From: Nelumbo lutea
Lineage: Eukaryota > Streptophyta > Magnoliopsida > Proteales > Nelumbonaceae
Assembly: GCA_022828595.1 (NCBI GenBank)
Contig: JAKGHH010000002.1
Location: 108,807,254-108,871,253, forward strand
DNA: 64,000 bases
Direction: 5' to 3'
In this document: piece after piece, positions 12,023 through 23,460 of the stretch
How positions within the stretch are numbered: position 1 is the stretch's first letter
How the letters are laid out: each line of letters starts with the position of its first letter
The notes under the pieces: generated by a model
What the model was told of the DNA's origin: nothing
Seen by the model: the letters and a program-made list of their open reading frames with translations, nothing else
Databases searched by the model: none
Program-made: the position numbers and the translations under genes

Positions 12023-13299
12023 GCATGTTAGCTTTTAAAGTCCCTAAGAGGTTGGTATACCAATTTTCATTCGCTCAACTCAGGTGTATTCATTCAAAAT
12101 ATGACACTTCTTTTTCTAACCCACCTCTCTCTTCTCGTTGTTTTTAGCTTTTTTATCTGTATTTATTGTTTTTAGTTCAAAAATATTGTCTTATGGGAGA
12201 GACGTTTCATTTCTCTATATCTTTGGTTTTGCAGGTTTCGATTAAACCCAATTGTTTGGTTTTCATTTTTCTGCCTGTTCTCTCTCTCTAAGTTTGGATT
12301 AAACCCGCTTCTCTCTCTCTTTAGATCATCTCAAAGAAAGCTTTGTGCCCTTGTCAGTCTCGCATTTTAGGAGAACTCAAAACCAGGTAGCCCACTGAAT
12401 TTGATTTGATATCCGATGGATATTAAAAATTAATATTCAAATTCAAGTCCGATTAATTTAGGCCGTCAAGTCAGTGCCCATGCCAGGCCGCTAGGTCGCG
12501 CCGCCAGGCCGCACTGGGGTTAGGCCGCTAGGTCGTGCCTAGGCAGGCCACCAAGTCACGCCTGGGCCAGGCCGCTAGGTTGCGCTTGTGCCAGGCCGCA
12601 CCAGGTCGCATCTGTGCCAGGCCACGCCAGGTTGCGCCTGGGCCGCCAGGTCGAACACCACCAACTTGGCTAAGGAAAATTGTTGCCTATTTGTTTTGAT
12701 GTGCCATGTGTCACAATGTCAACGAAGGGCTAAATCTACCCTCATCAAATCCGATTATGTTGAATCTCGAAATCAGATTTTCGAATACCATTATTACCCC
12801 TAATCACATGCGAATTCCATTCCAAGTTGGTTGGTTGATCAAAATTATGAGAAATGATTACCAAATGATGTATCCTCCTTAATTATCAATAAATTTCTTT
12901 TTCTACCTAAAAGCGCTCTACACCAATTGAAATTTCTATATGCCTATTTTTGAACCTTTAACTTTATGTGTTTTATTTAATTAAAATGTATAATTTTGTT
13001 CTTTTCTTATTGGTTATGGATAATTCTGAAAATTTTATCCATTCCTTTAAATTCTTCCCATCCCAAGCTATCTGGCATCTTCAACTAACTCTCTTCATCA
13101 GCCCACCTTCAAAGCAGCCCCCGCTACTTGTTAAATAATAATAAATAATAACTAATAAATAACGAAAAAAGAATATTATTCACATAATATAATAAAACAA
13201 AATTCCTGTATATTGCACACTAAATCAATTTAATTAACTTATAACTATAATGCCCTTATTAAGGCTTTAATTGGACTAAAAATGACTCTACCCTATTGT
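12023..13299. other. Intergenic DNA between transposon remnants and the PP2C promoter
   Basis: No gene is supported. It includes the minisatellite and MITE remnant at 12395-12808 and AT-rich sequence after it. Short pyrimidine-rich runs (about 12290-12325) are the only other notable composition. Confidence 0.4.
12395..12808. repeat. GC-rich minisatellite inside a hAT-type MITE remnant
   Basis: The flanks match the MITE at 60264-60613: GATATCCGATGGATATTAAA on the left and CAGATTTTCGAATACCATT then ACCCCTA on the right. Between them, at about 12465-12660, the AT-rich core is replaced by a GC-rich array of imperfect ~25-30-base units of the form CCAGGCCGCTAGGTCGCGCC. The composition contrast with the flanks is sharp. 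The left terminus of the MITE is not recognisable. Confidence 0.65.
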
Positions 13300-14473
13300 T
13301 AAATAAATCCCGTACATCGCACGGGTTCCTATATATATTCATATAGATGAATTCTTCCACCACGCTGCTTAGCTAGTCCTAGTCCTGTTTTTTTTTTAAG
13401 CTATCTATAAAAAAATAAAAGAAATAAAGGCGGGACTATTTGAACTCTCACTCACAATCAATTCAATTTCCTTATACAATCCACAAACTGAATCTGATCA
13501 CTCTCATGGAACATGGCCATCTCTACCATAAGTCTGTGCATCAACTATCAACCATGCCACATGGTGGGTCCCGTCCCCTGCTGCTGAAATTTGCATAGGA
13601 GCCCTAATACAACGGTAATAGCACTGGAGCACCATGTATTGCCAACTGTTAATACACTGACACGTGTAGGTATCATCTTTTACCACGTGGCTTATCATTC
13701 TCTTCACGTCAGTAAGCTCTACACTGTAAATGGCTTTCGGTCGTTTTGTGGGCGAGTGTCAGTCGAGGGAGGCGAAATCTCGGAAGACGCCTCCGTTGCT
13801 CCCTCCGTCCTCGTGGCCGATATTTTTCATTTTTCTCGCCAAATTGTTGATTCCGAAACGTTACGTTACATTACGCTGAGTTGAGTTGCGTTGCGTGCTT
13901 ACGTGGTGCTGCGTCTCCCGCATGTTTCGACCTCGATCGAGTTCGGCAGTTCGCAGTCGTCACTCGTCACTCACTCAGTCGCTGACACAAATGTGAAATG
14001 TTACAGTGGGATGGCAATCTTGTAAATATAAGCCATAAAACTGGCATTTCTGTAAAACAGGATCCTATAAAGCGAAGCACAGAAAGCTTGCTCACACGCC
14101 TCGTCAACTTTCCCATTTTCAGCAGTTGCACTGCAGCAAAATAAAAACCGCTTCAACGCCTTCTCTCTTTTCGTCCTTTTTTTTTTTTTTAATATTTTTT
14201 TACCCTTTTTTCACTCCAGAATTCCAATCTCTTCTTCTCTACATCATCGAAACCCTAATCCGCCATTCTTCCGATTGCGATTCACTCCGAACCTCACCAG
14301 AGAGATCTCTCTTTCGCCATTCTCCTTTGTTCACTGAACGACCTCTTAGTCATCGGTTCTCTTCCTTTTGCCTTCTTGGTTCATAGTATATTGAATTCTC
14401 CCTGGTGTGATCTGCCACTGGTCTTTGCGACCTCTGAAGCACTTTAGGGTTTCTTCTTTTGAGGAAATGAGGG
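13300..14473 (+). promoter_or_regulatory. PP2C promoter and 5' leader
   Basis: Two CACGTG G-box cores lie 23 bp apart, at 13661-13666 (context ACACGTGT) and 13684-13689 (context CCACGTGG). Such G-box/ABRE elements are bound by bZIP and bHLH factors in plants. A TATA-like TATAAAG is at 14066-14072, so transcription probably starts near 14100, leaving a leader of ~370 bases rich in pyrimidines. GC content rises over 13730-13980 compared with the flanks. Confidence 0.5.
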
Positions 14474-14550
14474 ATGTTTTCGTGGTTGGCAAGATTAGCG
14501 TCGGCATGCTGGCGCCCGGTCCGGCGGTACGCCCGTATGAGCAAGGATGA
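14467..14550 (+). CDS. Upstream ORF overlapping the PP2C start codon
   Basis: An ATG at 14467 lies 7 bases before the PP2C ATG (14474) in another frame. It opens a 27-codon frame ([14 protein letters not shown]...) that ends at TGA 14548-14550, inside PP2C exon 1. Ribosomes using this ATG would bypass the PP2C start, so it may lower PP2C translation. Its context is AAATGA (A at -3), compared with GGGATGT for the main ATG. No product is known or inferred. Confidence 0.4.
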   Translation: MRDVFVVGKISVGMLAPGPAVRPYEQG

Positions 14551-17500
14551 TGAGGACGGGACCGACGATGCGCTTCTTTGGTGCAGAGACCTCGACCGGC
14601 ATTCTTTAGGCGAGTTCTCGATCGCTGTTGTCCAAGCTAACGAGATCATTGAGGATCACAGCCAGGTTGAGACGGGTCCGCATGCCACATTTGTCGGCGT
14701 TTATGATGGTCACGGTGGTCCTGAAGCTTCCCGTTTTGTTCGCGAACACCTATTCCGTCATCTAATGAGTAAGTTACTTTCTTCTTCGTTTTTTTGTATT
14801 TCTTCCCTTGCCAATCTCTGTGGCGGTAATTACCTCAATCAAGATTTGCTTGGATTTTACCTTTATCCGATAATAGTGGCTGGTGCATAAAGCTGTATGT
14901 ATTCCTAATTGGGCTTTTGGTTGTGTTTAATTAGTTCATATTTGATCGATCGATTAGTCTCCTGTATTCATGAATCTGAATCATGGTCAGACACTTGAAG
15001 CCAACTTCCTGTGACACGAAATGGTCATTCATCATTGCCATTACATACTAAAAAATGAGACGCAATTAGGCTTATTATAGTGATGCTCCATTTGACTTGT
15101 ACTTAATGGAGAATTTCTAGAATCTTGAGGAAGTTGCACAGGATCTAAGATGTGATCACATCTTTTTTCCCTTTTTGATTGATAATAGAGAAAATTTATT
15201 AATTATAACAAAAGACTAAGATGCGTTTCAACTTCTTTTTACCATTTTATTGAACAGATGGTAGGATCATAACGGTTGGGAGTTTTTCATAATATAATAT
15301 GGTAAAGGATTACATTTGCACTTTTCCAATTATGTTGTGGATTTAAGGGGATTGCAGGAATCGTCCATTGGATATTGCACATGAGACTAATTTTCAAATG
15401 GCTTTTATACAAGACAAAGAGAGCTGGTTCTTGGTAGCATGTTCATCTTCTTGGTACCAGAGTGTCTTCTCTCTTATAAAGATGCAAAAATGTTCTTTAC
15501 TACGTTGGCTCTCATTTGGCAAAGTCCACCTATGTGACAGAAGTGAAGGATATAAGAGTATTAAATAGTAGCGATTTTGGACCTGACTTTGTTTTTTCCT
15601 CCTGTCTTCAGGCTAGGAATTTGTGTGTGCTTTTTTATTTTCTTCAATAAAGTATGAAGGGATTCTTTTCGTCAGTTATGATACATTTTTTTTTCCCATG
15701 CTCTCTTTCACTCTTCTGGATCATTTCTTAGAAGTTTCGTTTTTGTTTATTAATTCATTTCCTCCCTCTTGTTGGGATTGCATATGAGTGTCATGTTTCA
15801 CATTTCCCCTCCAGCTGTTGGGAACTTGGGATTCACTGAACCTGATTGGTGTAGTTAGTGTCATAGATCCGGTCCCAATATCGTTAAACAATGTCATTTG
15901 TTTTGAGCTTTGGGACTTGATAGTCTCATAAGGAGAAATATTATAGCTAAACCATCCAAGATTCAAAGTATTGATATTTGATACAATACATCCGATACGG
16001 GTGCGTCATATCGTGTCTAAGGGCCACCGATATGCTCAATCTTAAGTGTTAATTGATTTTGTTGGCTTTATGTATTATTACATGATAAGACATTATGTAC
16101 TGACAAATAAATAAAAAGAGGGGGTCGAATTTCAACTGAATGAAACTCTTGATACACAAATTTTGTGTATTGGGAGTATTGATACTTTGAACCATGAAAC
16201 CACCTAATCTCCATTGCAAGATGACCTGTTAATTCCTATTTTTCTCTATATGTAACTATGGAATTATTCTTACTTGAAATCCTACAAGGAATGTGGCTTC
16301 TTGTGATTTCTTTGTTCTTTGTAATTTCAACCTTTTTTGTGCTTTATTGGTGATTATTAATAGCATCAGTATCTCAATGGGTAAAACCAGCAGCAAGCCA
16401 GCAAGAGCAGGAACTGTTGAATAATGACTATGATGGAGATGATGCTCTATATACTAATGATGTAAAGTGAAAGGAAAAACAACAAAAGTAATATGAGTAT
16501 GTAGCCGTTCTACATTCAATGCTACTTAATGCATATAGACCAATGTTTTAAAATGTGGAGGTGTGATGCAAGGTGTTCTACCATCCCAAGGAGTGAGGCT
16601 TAAACCAGAATGCAATAGTAAGCCTCTCAAACATGGATTTTTTTAATTAATAAATAATTAAAATAAGATGAAATAAATAAAAATATAGTAAATATCCTAT
16701 AAAAATTGGAAATTTTATGAGAAATTAGAGAACTTCCTATTTGCAATTTCTAATAATATAACCATCACATTCCAATATAGAATTGAAGTAACACCGTATT
16801 AACTATCATCATCCATAATTATAGGAGTACCAGCCGCCATCAATATATCACTTGCAGAGATGCAAATCAAATTTTCAGAATTAACAATTCCCATAAATTG
16901 CACAACATTAACATAAACAAATGTGTTATCTCATATTAAAAGAAGTCAAAGCTATGGTGCCCCTACTTCTCTTTAGAACATTTTATTAATGATGTTACAA
17001 TAAACAAATTTGGAGGGCTTTCATCCTTGGTATAATATATAACGGGGAATATGATAAAATGGTTCCCTATTTTTATTTATAACATCTTTATTAAAAAAAT
17101 AAAAACTAGCTTACACTATAAGAGCATTTAGGTGTGCGCTCATACGCCTCAAGCATTTCTGTGCTCCCATTGTGTGCCTCCAAGTGTTTTCCTAGTGCCT
17201 TGCTTGGAGGTGTTTTAAAACATTGATTTAGACATTCCTCAGACATCACTATTACTTTGGGTTTCTTTTGTAACTTCCCCCCGATTGACAATGTTGCATG
17301 ATTTCCATTTATGATAAGCTGCTTGTCATTGAATTCTCACTTGTGCATTATATTTTCAATTTGTGTTTGCCAGTACTAAAGGTTCTATACTACACATCCT
17401 TTTCCTATTTTTTCAGGGCTTGCTCGAGAAAATGGAACTATATCTGAAGATGTTCTTAGAAATGCATTTTCTGCTACAGAGGAAGGATTTCTTACTCTTG

Positions 17501-20500
17501 TGCGAAGAACATGGGAAATTAAACCATTAATTGCTGCAATTGGATCTTGTTGTTTGGTTGGAGTTATCTGGAGAGGAACATTATATGTTGCTAACTTGGG
17601 TGATTCTAGAGCTGTAGTAGGTTGTTTAGGTAGGTCAAATAACATCATTGCAGAGCAATTGACTATGGATCATAATGCATGCATGGAAGAGGTCAGACAG
17701 GAACTTAAATCCTTGCATCCAGATGATTCACATATTGTAGTTATGAAGCATGGAGTATGGCGTATCAAAGGCATTATCCAGGTTTGCACCCTTTGAGCTA
17801 CAACTCTTGTCTTTCCATTTATCCAATCTCCAATTTTGTATATTCAAATGTGGTATTATCATTAACAGTTCATTATGGTGTTGTTTTAATTGTTTATTGT
17901 TGTTAGTATTAATTTATGCTTCTAGGTTTAATGCTATCCATTTTCCAACAAATACGTTTGACTCCTTATGTAAAATAGTGAATATATATTTTTTTATCAG
18001 CATGTAAAATAGATAATAGTTTATTGAAAAATAGAACTTGCAGATGATACGATTCTGTTTTGCGAAGGTGAGGATGTCAATTGAATTAAAATTTTGAAAC
18101 TCTCTATACAACTCTTTGAACAGGTGTCAAAGGTGAATTTTGAAAAAAGTTGTATGGTTGGAGTCAATATGGGGGAGTTTGCAGATATTTTGGGATGTGC
18201 AGTGTCTAATTGATCGTTAAACTACCTGGGTTTACCTTTGGGAGACAATCCTCAGAGAGATGATTTCTGGGCCCCTGTTGTGGAGAGATTTGAAAAGAGG
18301 CTGGCCAACTGGAAAAGAAATTATTTGTCCCTTGGAGGGAGAATTACCCTAATTAGGTCTATGTTGGCTAACATTCCTATATATTTTCTGTCCGTTTTTA
18401 GGATACCGGTGAAGGTGGCTAGTAGGTTGGAATGGGAGGAAAAGAGAGACCATAGGGTCAAATGGGAGGTGGTTTGTAGAGCTAAAAAGGAGGGAGGGTT
18501 GGGTATTGGTAATATTAGGACTAGGAACCTAGCACTACAAGGAAAATGGTTGTGGAGATTCTCACTGGAGAGAGATAGGTTGTGGGTTAAGGTGGTGGGA
18601 AGTATACATGGACTGGCAGATAATGGTTGGGATTCAGGAATTCTAGCAAGGGCCACAAGAGCTTCTCCTTGAAGAGCCATTCAAGCCATCTTGCCTTTAT
18701 TCTCTCTATGGATCAGGTATGACTTGCATTCTGGTACCCTTATCAAATTCTAGGAACAAGTCTAGGTTGGGGACTTCCCTTTGAAAGATCAATTTCCAGG
18801 CCTTTTTGCTTTGTCCTCCCTCAAGAATGAACCAATTTCTTCTTTTATTTCTCCTTCTAATCCACCCTCTGGGTTTGGTTGGAACCTAAGCTTGAGAAAA
18901 GGTGTTAGGGACACAGAGATTGCCTGTACCAAAGCCTTACTTTCTATCCTTGAAGGGGTCTTTATTGATCCATCTAAAGCAAATTGCAGAATCTGGACAC
19001 TCACTCCCTCGGGCTCTTATACTTGTGCCTCCTTTTTCAAAGCACTAGTACCCTCTCATCCCACTGGCTTTTCTTTTCCTTTTAAAGAAGTGTGGTGTCG
19101 ACCTATACCTCCTAAGGTCGGGAGTTTTTGTTGGGAAGCCTTCCTGGGAAGAGTTAATACAGGGGATCTACTCCAAAGGAAAAGACCCAACAGCTGTTTG
19201 TCTCATTGGTGTGTTCTCTGTAAGTCTGACGGTGAGTCCGGATATCGCTTGCTAATTTCTTGTCGGTTTGTTAAAGCTATTTGGGTATGGTTTACTTTTT
19301 TGTTTGGATGCAGGTGGACCCCGCCCCCTCCCTCCTCTGAATGTTCAAAGCTTGTTTTCTTCCATGACTAATTGGCCAACTAAAAGGGTTAAAATCACAT
19401 GGAGGTGTGGTAGAGCTGCAGTATGTTGGACAGTGTGGGAGGAGAGGAACTCAAGGATCTTCTCGAGTAAAAAGAGAGGTATGGAAGAAATTATAGAGAG
19501 TATTCACATTAGAATGACACAATGGTGAGAACACTGGAGCTGTTCAAAGTGTTTTCAGTTGATGAGTTGTTAAGGAATTGGAAGGAGATTGCAGATTCAG
19601 GCCTATGTAGAAAGTTATTAAAAGCTTGCTGGAGTCCACCTATTGGATTCACCAAACTGAATTTTGATGGTAGCAGCATAGGCAACCCAGGGCCTTCTGG
19701 AATTGGAGGTGTGATAAGGGATGGAACAGGGAACGTGTTAGCCATGTACTCTAGGCCGATTGGGGTGGGAGATTCATTGAGGGCTGAGATTCTTGGAGCT
19801 ATTGAAGGAATTCAAAGGGTCAAGGAAATGAAGATCAAAAAGGTGGTTATAGAAGGTGATTCTGCAATGGTGGTGAAATGGCTAACAGAGGACAGTGCTA
19901 TGATGTGGAAATACAGCAATGAAAAGAGGAAATATAAATGGTTAACCAGGGACATGGAAATTCAATGTCATTGGATAAAGAGAAGTGCAAATGCATTGGC
20001 TGATGGTCTAGCTAGGCAAGGGGTTTAGCTCCATCCCATTGTAATCTTGTTTTATCATTAATAAAATTTCACTGTTACTGATAAAAGAAAAAGATAAAAT
20101 AACAGATAAAAAGTAAAAATCAAAATTTTCCTGCCAAGTTCAATAATCCTATTTCTCGGAGCTTCATGAGTCCGATGTCTTGTACCTATACCAGTTTCAA
20201 GTATTGGACAAATTGTCTTCCTTTTTGCTGCATTACCGTTTCTGATTATTCTTATTCTTATGCACTGTGCCATGTGTAATGGCATTACCAGACCCACGAG
20301 TAACTAAAAACAGATTTTTTTTTTTTCTGGATTTGGAAGGTATTTGGCTTCAGGATTTCTTGATCAATTTCATACCTAAAATCTACTGGCAGTCTGTTGG
20401 ATAAAACCTGTCTTCCCCAATGTTTGAAGGTGCAGTATATGATAGACTGAGTTAAGGAGCTGTGCTTGGTAGGATTGGTTGCATGGACTTAATTTCTACC

Positions 20501-22357
20501 TTCAATTATATCTGTTTGTATAGTTTTTCTCCTGGACTTTAATGGCTGTGTATGCTGTAATCTCTTGGAAGAGATGATAAAGAGAAGAAAGAAGTTTAGA
20601 ATAAGAGAAGCAGTAATTGAGTTGGTTTACAGTTAGGGTAGGACACTGGATCTAAATAATGGACCTTTTCTTTCCATTTTCCACTGATGGCATTTTTAGG
20701 AAGTGGAGGGAAGTGACGGGATCTTCAAGAGAGAAACAATACCAAAATATTGGTGGCCTGGAGAAGGTTGTGTAAGATTAAATTTTGATGGGAGTAGTAG
20801 CATGGGCAATCTAGGGCTTTCAGGAGTGGGGAAAGTATTTAGGGATGAAGGAGGTGTTATGAGAGCATTGTTTTCATAGCCAACCAGAAAAGGGGATTTT
20901 CTAAGAGCAGAATCCATGGCTGCATTGTTTGGAGTCCAAAAGGCAAAAGAGTTAAATATCAATAAGTTGATTATGGAGGGCAATTAAAAAATGGTGGTGA
21001 GATGCTTACAGAATAGAAAGGAAACATAATAGAACCTACAGAAATGAAAAGGCTCATTTACAAAAAAAAAAGGTTCCAGTGTCTAACCTGGGATATGCAA
21101 GTGCAGGTTCAATGGGTTCAGAGATCATCCAACAACATGGTACATCAGAAAATCAAGGGAGTCTTAGGAATCAATTATTCTGGGCGGTTTTGTAATTTGA
21201 TTGTAAAGTGGGGAGAGAGAGTTCTCTATGCTCTCCACTGGTTGTATAATTTATTGTACATTTTCACCAAATAAACAACTTCTATATGTATTATTTATTC
21301 TTTTTAAGCAACTCTGATTTTTTTTTCTATTATTTTGATAAGCAAAGCAACTCTGATGGTTAAACAACCTACTACCTCCATACTGTGCAAATGTGCTGAC
21401 CTGTTTCTGGGTTAATTGATGTGTGCATTGTTCAACTATGTGGTTTTACAAGAATTTTAAGAAGATGGATCTTAGAATTGCCTGGTTCTGTTGATGGGTC
21501 TGAAGTTAAATTTCTATATGCATTTTTTATCCTGAATTAAAGGTGCAGTTATATGTTACCTTAGCAATGATTCTCATGCACTTTATTTTTATATGCATAA
21601 TCTCTTATGCAATCATATTAAATCTGTGCGTTTTTCCAATGATTACCTTTTCTTTTGTGATTGTAGGTGTATAATTTCCCAACTCAACCACTGTTAGAAT
21701 TTATTTGTTAATAACACCATAAAACCTGTTCTTCTGTTTCTTTTTTTTTTTTTCTTATCCCTGATCGTGTGCTCTCCACATACAGGTATCTAGATCTATT
21801 GGGGATGCATACTTGAAGAAGCCAGAGTTTACTATTGATCCATCTATCTCGCGTTTTCGGCTTTCAGAACCCCTTCATCGCCCTGTTCTTACTGCTGAAC
21901 CATCTATATATTCAAGAGCCATAAGACCCCAAGATAAATTTGTGATATTTGCATCTGATGGGCTGTGGGAACACATGACAAATCAGGAAGCTGCTGAAAT
22001 CGTACATAATTACCCGAGAGCAGTATGTAGCTTTCGTCCACGCTTCTATTCTATTTTGTCCTTTATTATCCAGGGATACTCATTCATCCATTCTTCCAAA
22101 AATGGCAGGGAATAGCCAAGAGGCTTGTCAAGACAGCTTTAAGTGAAGCTGCTAGAAAGAGAGAAATGAGATACAATGACCTTAAGAAGGTTGAGAAAGG
22201 GATCAGGCGATTCTTCCATGATGATATTACAGTTGTTGTCTTATTCTTAGACCATGAGTTGCTAGGAAAGAGGGCAGTCGTACCAGACCTGTCTGTACGA
22301 GGCTTCATTGATGCAGTTGGACCATCCGATTTCTCAGCTTTGGAAGAGATGACATGA
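14474..22357 (+). CDS. Protein phosphatase 2C, clade D type (four coding exons)
   Basis: The coding exons are 14474-14768, 17417-17781, 21786-22022 and 22109-22357. All introns are GT-AG and the total is 381 codons plus TGA. The protein is a Mn/Mg-dependent Ser/Thr phosphatase. Visible motifs are ED 60-61 and DGHGG 78-82 (metal binding), GSCC 141-144, ANLGDSR 157-163, SRSIGD 222-227, SDGLWE 277-282 and HDDIT 336-340 (last metal-binding Asp). The N-terminus ([20 protein letters not shown]) and length match plant PP2C clade D. In Arabidopsis that clade dephosphorylates plasma-membrane H+-ATPases and is inhibited by SAUR proteins, which restrains cell expansion; applying that role here is inference from family membership. 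Exon 1 ends after one base of codon 99, and introns 2 and 3 fall between codons. Intron 2 is 4.0 kb and holds two LINE remnants. No internal stop or lost motif is seen, so the gene is probably functional. Confidence 0.93.
15962..16193. mobile_element. Foldback MITE in PP2C intron 1
   Basis: The left end TTCAAAGTATTGATATTTGA pairs with the right end, whose reverse complement is GGTTCAAAGTATCAATACTC. The end type resembles that of the larger foldback at 26098-27183 (GGTTCAAA...). No clear TSD was found. Confidence 0.5.
16541..17229. mobile_element. Probable foldback element in PP2C intron 1
   Basis: The left end CCAATGTTTTAAAA then GGAGGTG pairs with the right end, whose reverse complement is CAATGTTTTAAAACACCTCC. 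About 690 bp of AT-rich DNA lies between. The arms are diverged and no TSD is evident, so the boundaries are approximate. Confidence 0.4.
18030..20085 (+). pseudogene. 5'-truncated LINE (RT end, zf-RVT, RNase H) in PP2C intron 2
   Basis: The sequence starts inside the reverse transcriptase near the catalytic box (LADDTILFC) and continues through the RT C-terminal region typical of plant LINEs (LGLPLGDNP..., [33 protein letters not shown]). It then runs through a zf-RVT-like segment (about 19080-19290, [16 protein letters not shown]) to an RNase H domain (about 19650-20025, [20 protein letters not shown] ... [18 protein letters not shown]). It ends at TAG 20026-20028 with an A-rich tail to about 20085. 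Several stops and frameshifts interrupt the frame. Loss of the 5' part fits the 5' truncation common in LINE insertion. It lies in the same orientation as PP2C and is spliced out with intron 2. Confidence 0.85.
20695..21290 (+). pseudogene. Second LINE RNase H remnant in PP2C intron 2
   Basis: A more degraded relative of the preceding LINE tail. [19 protein letters not shown] corresponds to the FDGSS-GNPGPSG RNase H block, followed by [16 protein letters not shown] and [20 protein letters not shown]. Stops and frameshifts are frequent. Only the RNase H region is present. It is in the same orientation as the host gene. Confidence 0.75.
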
Positions 22358-22852
22358 ATACGACCTTGGTTATCTGACGCAACATTGGTGGGTCGCTTGA
22401 ACTGGTCCAATATGCCTTCACACATCAGGTTTAGCTAGTCTCCTTTCAGTTTGCACACAAACCTTTTCCAAAACATTTGGTGGTTATTCTTGTGATCTTT
22501 ACTGGATTCCTTTGTTTTAAGTTGTACCCACTCCTGTGACTATCCTTGTACTCATCCATGGTGCTGTACTGCAATTCTTCCAAGAATAGGTTCAGATTTT
22601 TTTTTTTTTTTTTTTTTTTATTCGTGGGCCATCTTTTGTTTACTTGTTAGTATGTAAATTGAACTGCGAATTTCATATTTCTATGCTTCATTTCAATAAT
22701 CCACTTCTTGCTAAGCATCTTTTGGTTGGGTGACTGGCAAAGCGCCAAAGCCTACTAGTTGGCTTACAAAACAAAAGCCATAGTTGTTAGCTATCATATT
22801 TGACTAATTTCTATTATACTCCAGTGGTTAATATCTGATCCGTGGTTATTAC
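22358..22852 (+). other. PP2C 3' untranslated region and downstream DNA
   Basis: This is transcribed downstream sequence of uncertain length. A poly(T) run occurs at about 22597-22619. CATTTCAATAATCC near 22690 is a weak polyadenylation-type context. Nothing else is recognised. Confidence 0.4.
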
Positions 22853-23452
22853 TAGACCTGTTCATGGGCTGGGCCGGACCGGGCTTTTACTCTTCATGAA
22901 TAGAAATTTGTTAGGCTTGAGCTCAAGCCTGGCCCGACCAACGGGCCTATAATTTCAGCCTGAGTCTGGTTCTAATAAAAAGCTCGACTTAATAAAAAAA
23001 TTGGAATTTTTCCTATTCACCACTGGTGACTGTTCGCCGGAGCTGAGTTTGTGGTGAGAGAGAGAGAGAGCTCACTGCCGTCGTCGGTGCCTATAATCGT
23101 TGCCTCGCTGTCACCGGTGTCTGAGATTTGAAAGAGAAGTAAGGGGAACGAGAGAGAGAGAGAGAGGACTCACCGCCAGAGTTGTTGCGTTGGTAAATGT
23201 TTGCTGCCTCGCTGGTTGGAAAGAAGTGAAAGAAAGAGGGGTTTGACTAGTGTATTTTAACTTTAATCTATAGGTTGGACCAGGTTGGGCTTGGGTTGGG
23301 ATATTTTGACAAATCCTGAGCCTGGCTCGAATTTATTATGAGCCAGGCTTTTTGACCCGGGGTTAAGCCTGTAGGCTCATTTATGTGTTCAATTCTGTCC
23401 AGGGACTGGGCCGGGCCGGCCTGTTGGGCCACCTGGCCCATGAACAGGTCTA
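22853..23452. mobile_element. hAT-type MITE with 8-bp TSD
   Basis: A 600-bp element with terminal inverted repeats TAGACCTGTTCATGGGC at both ends. The flanks GTTATTAC (22845-22852) and GCTATTAC (23453-23460) match at 7 of 8 bases, the duplication size of the hAT superfamily. (GA)n runs lie inside near 23057 and 23153. No transposase is encoded. Confidence 0.85.
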
Positions 23453-23460
23453 GCTATTAC

